Part shown: positions 7,047 to 7,166 of the stretch, in pieces | How the letters are laid out: the number at the start of each line of letters is the position of its first letter | Numbering within the stretch: position 1 is the stretch's first letter | Source: an uncultured Muribaculaceae bacterium | Lineage (GTDB): Bacteria; Bacteroidota; Bacteroidia; Bacteroidales; Muribaculaceae | DNA length: 7,166 nt | Reading direction: 5' to 3' | NCBI GenBank assembly: GCA_910584185.1 | Contig: CAJTYC010000099.1 | Location: 1-7,166, forward strand | Program-made: the position numbers and the translations under genes | Notes under the pieces: generated by a model | Seen by the model: the letters and a program-made list of their open reading frames with translations, nothing else | What the model was told of the DNA's origin: nothing | The model's database searches: none

Positions 7047-7098
7047 TGCATTTGAAGCACTATCATTTTATGCTGTCGGCTCATGCATTTGCACCACT
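7047..7098. repeat. Imperfect 15-bp direct repeats in the receptor gene's upstream region
   Basis: TGCATTTGAAGCACT (7047-7061) and TGCATTTGCACCACT (7084-7098) agree at 13 of 15 positions and start 37 bp apart. In addition, AGTGGTG (7029-7035) is the reverse complement of CACCACT (7092-7098). They lie 176-227 bp upstream of the receptor start, in a plausible place for a regulator's binding sites or a structured leader. No confident promoter box is visible in 6872-7166, and no known riboswitch core was recognised. Confidence 0.45.
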
Positions 7099-7123
7099 TT
7101 CAGTAACTAACTTATTTAAGTTT

Positions 7124-7140
7124 CGCAAGTTCAACTTGCG
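7124..7140. repeat. 17-bp palindrome near the right window edge
   Basis: CGCAAGTT (7124-7131) and AACTTGCG (7133-7140) form a perfect 8-bp inverted repeat around a single C. No T-tract follows on either strand, and the one-base centre makes it more like a two-fold protein-binding site than an RNA hairpin. On the - strand a reading frame entering from the window edge runs through it to TAA at 7114-7112, so it may instead lie in the last codons of an upstream gene. Confidence 0.45.
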
Positions 7141-7166
7141 GTTGACAGATTGTAAAATTCACAGAT

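Noticed and set aside
7036..7110. 24-codon + strand ORF (MYSVAFEALS...)
   Set aside because: It is very short, has no ribosome-binding or promoter signal, and lies across the direct repeats; it is most likely chance.

Overview
The window looks like ordinary chromosome from a member of the order Bacteroidales; the family Muribaculaceae is a guess from general similarity. The pointers are: no Shine-Dalgarno sequence at the four protein-gene starts, a TAnnTTTG-type promoter box before hisS, a TonB-dependent receptor with an N-terminal CarboxypepD_reg-like domain, a HisRS of the type with a YDLTVPFAR motif, a DUF3843-like protein, and a tRNA without an encoded CCA tail.

Layout. Positions 1-52 are the 3' part of a tRNA-Gln (anticodon CTG, + strand), followed by a strong intrinsic terminator (56-89). 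A 227-bp gap (90-316) holds two GC-rich hairpins and no gene. All four protein genes are on the - strand. In transcription order (right to left) they are a TonB-dependent outer-membrane receptor (4424-6871), hisS (2969-4330), a DUF3843-like protein of unknown function (1739-2959), and a secreted histidine-type acid phosphatase (317-1576). The tRNA unit and the phosphatase gene converge on the hairpin-bearing gap.

Transcription units. The receptor gene ends in an intrinsic terminator (4365-4397). A candidate hisS promoter is superimposed on that terminator: its -7 box starts in the U-tract and its -33 TTG lies in the hairpin loop. hisS and the DUF3843-like gene are 9 bp apart and almost certainly co-transcribed. 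The phosphatase gene is separated from them by 162 bp of AT-rich heptamer repeats that can fold into a long hairpin in two registers. The 295-bp leader of the receptor gene contains imperfect direct repeats, a 17-bp palindrome and a chain of two tiny overlapping ORFs.

Functional link. The genes do not form an obvious pathway. hisS is housekeeping, the receptor and phosphatase belong to the cell envelope, and the DUF3843-like protein is uncharacterised. I found no convincing new multi-gene system. The points worth a second look are regulatory and repeat structures plus the conserved unknown gene tied to hisS.
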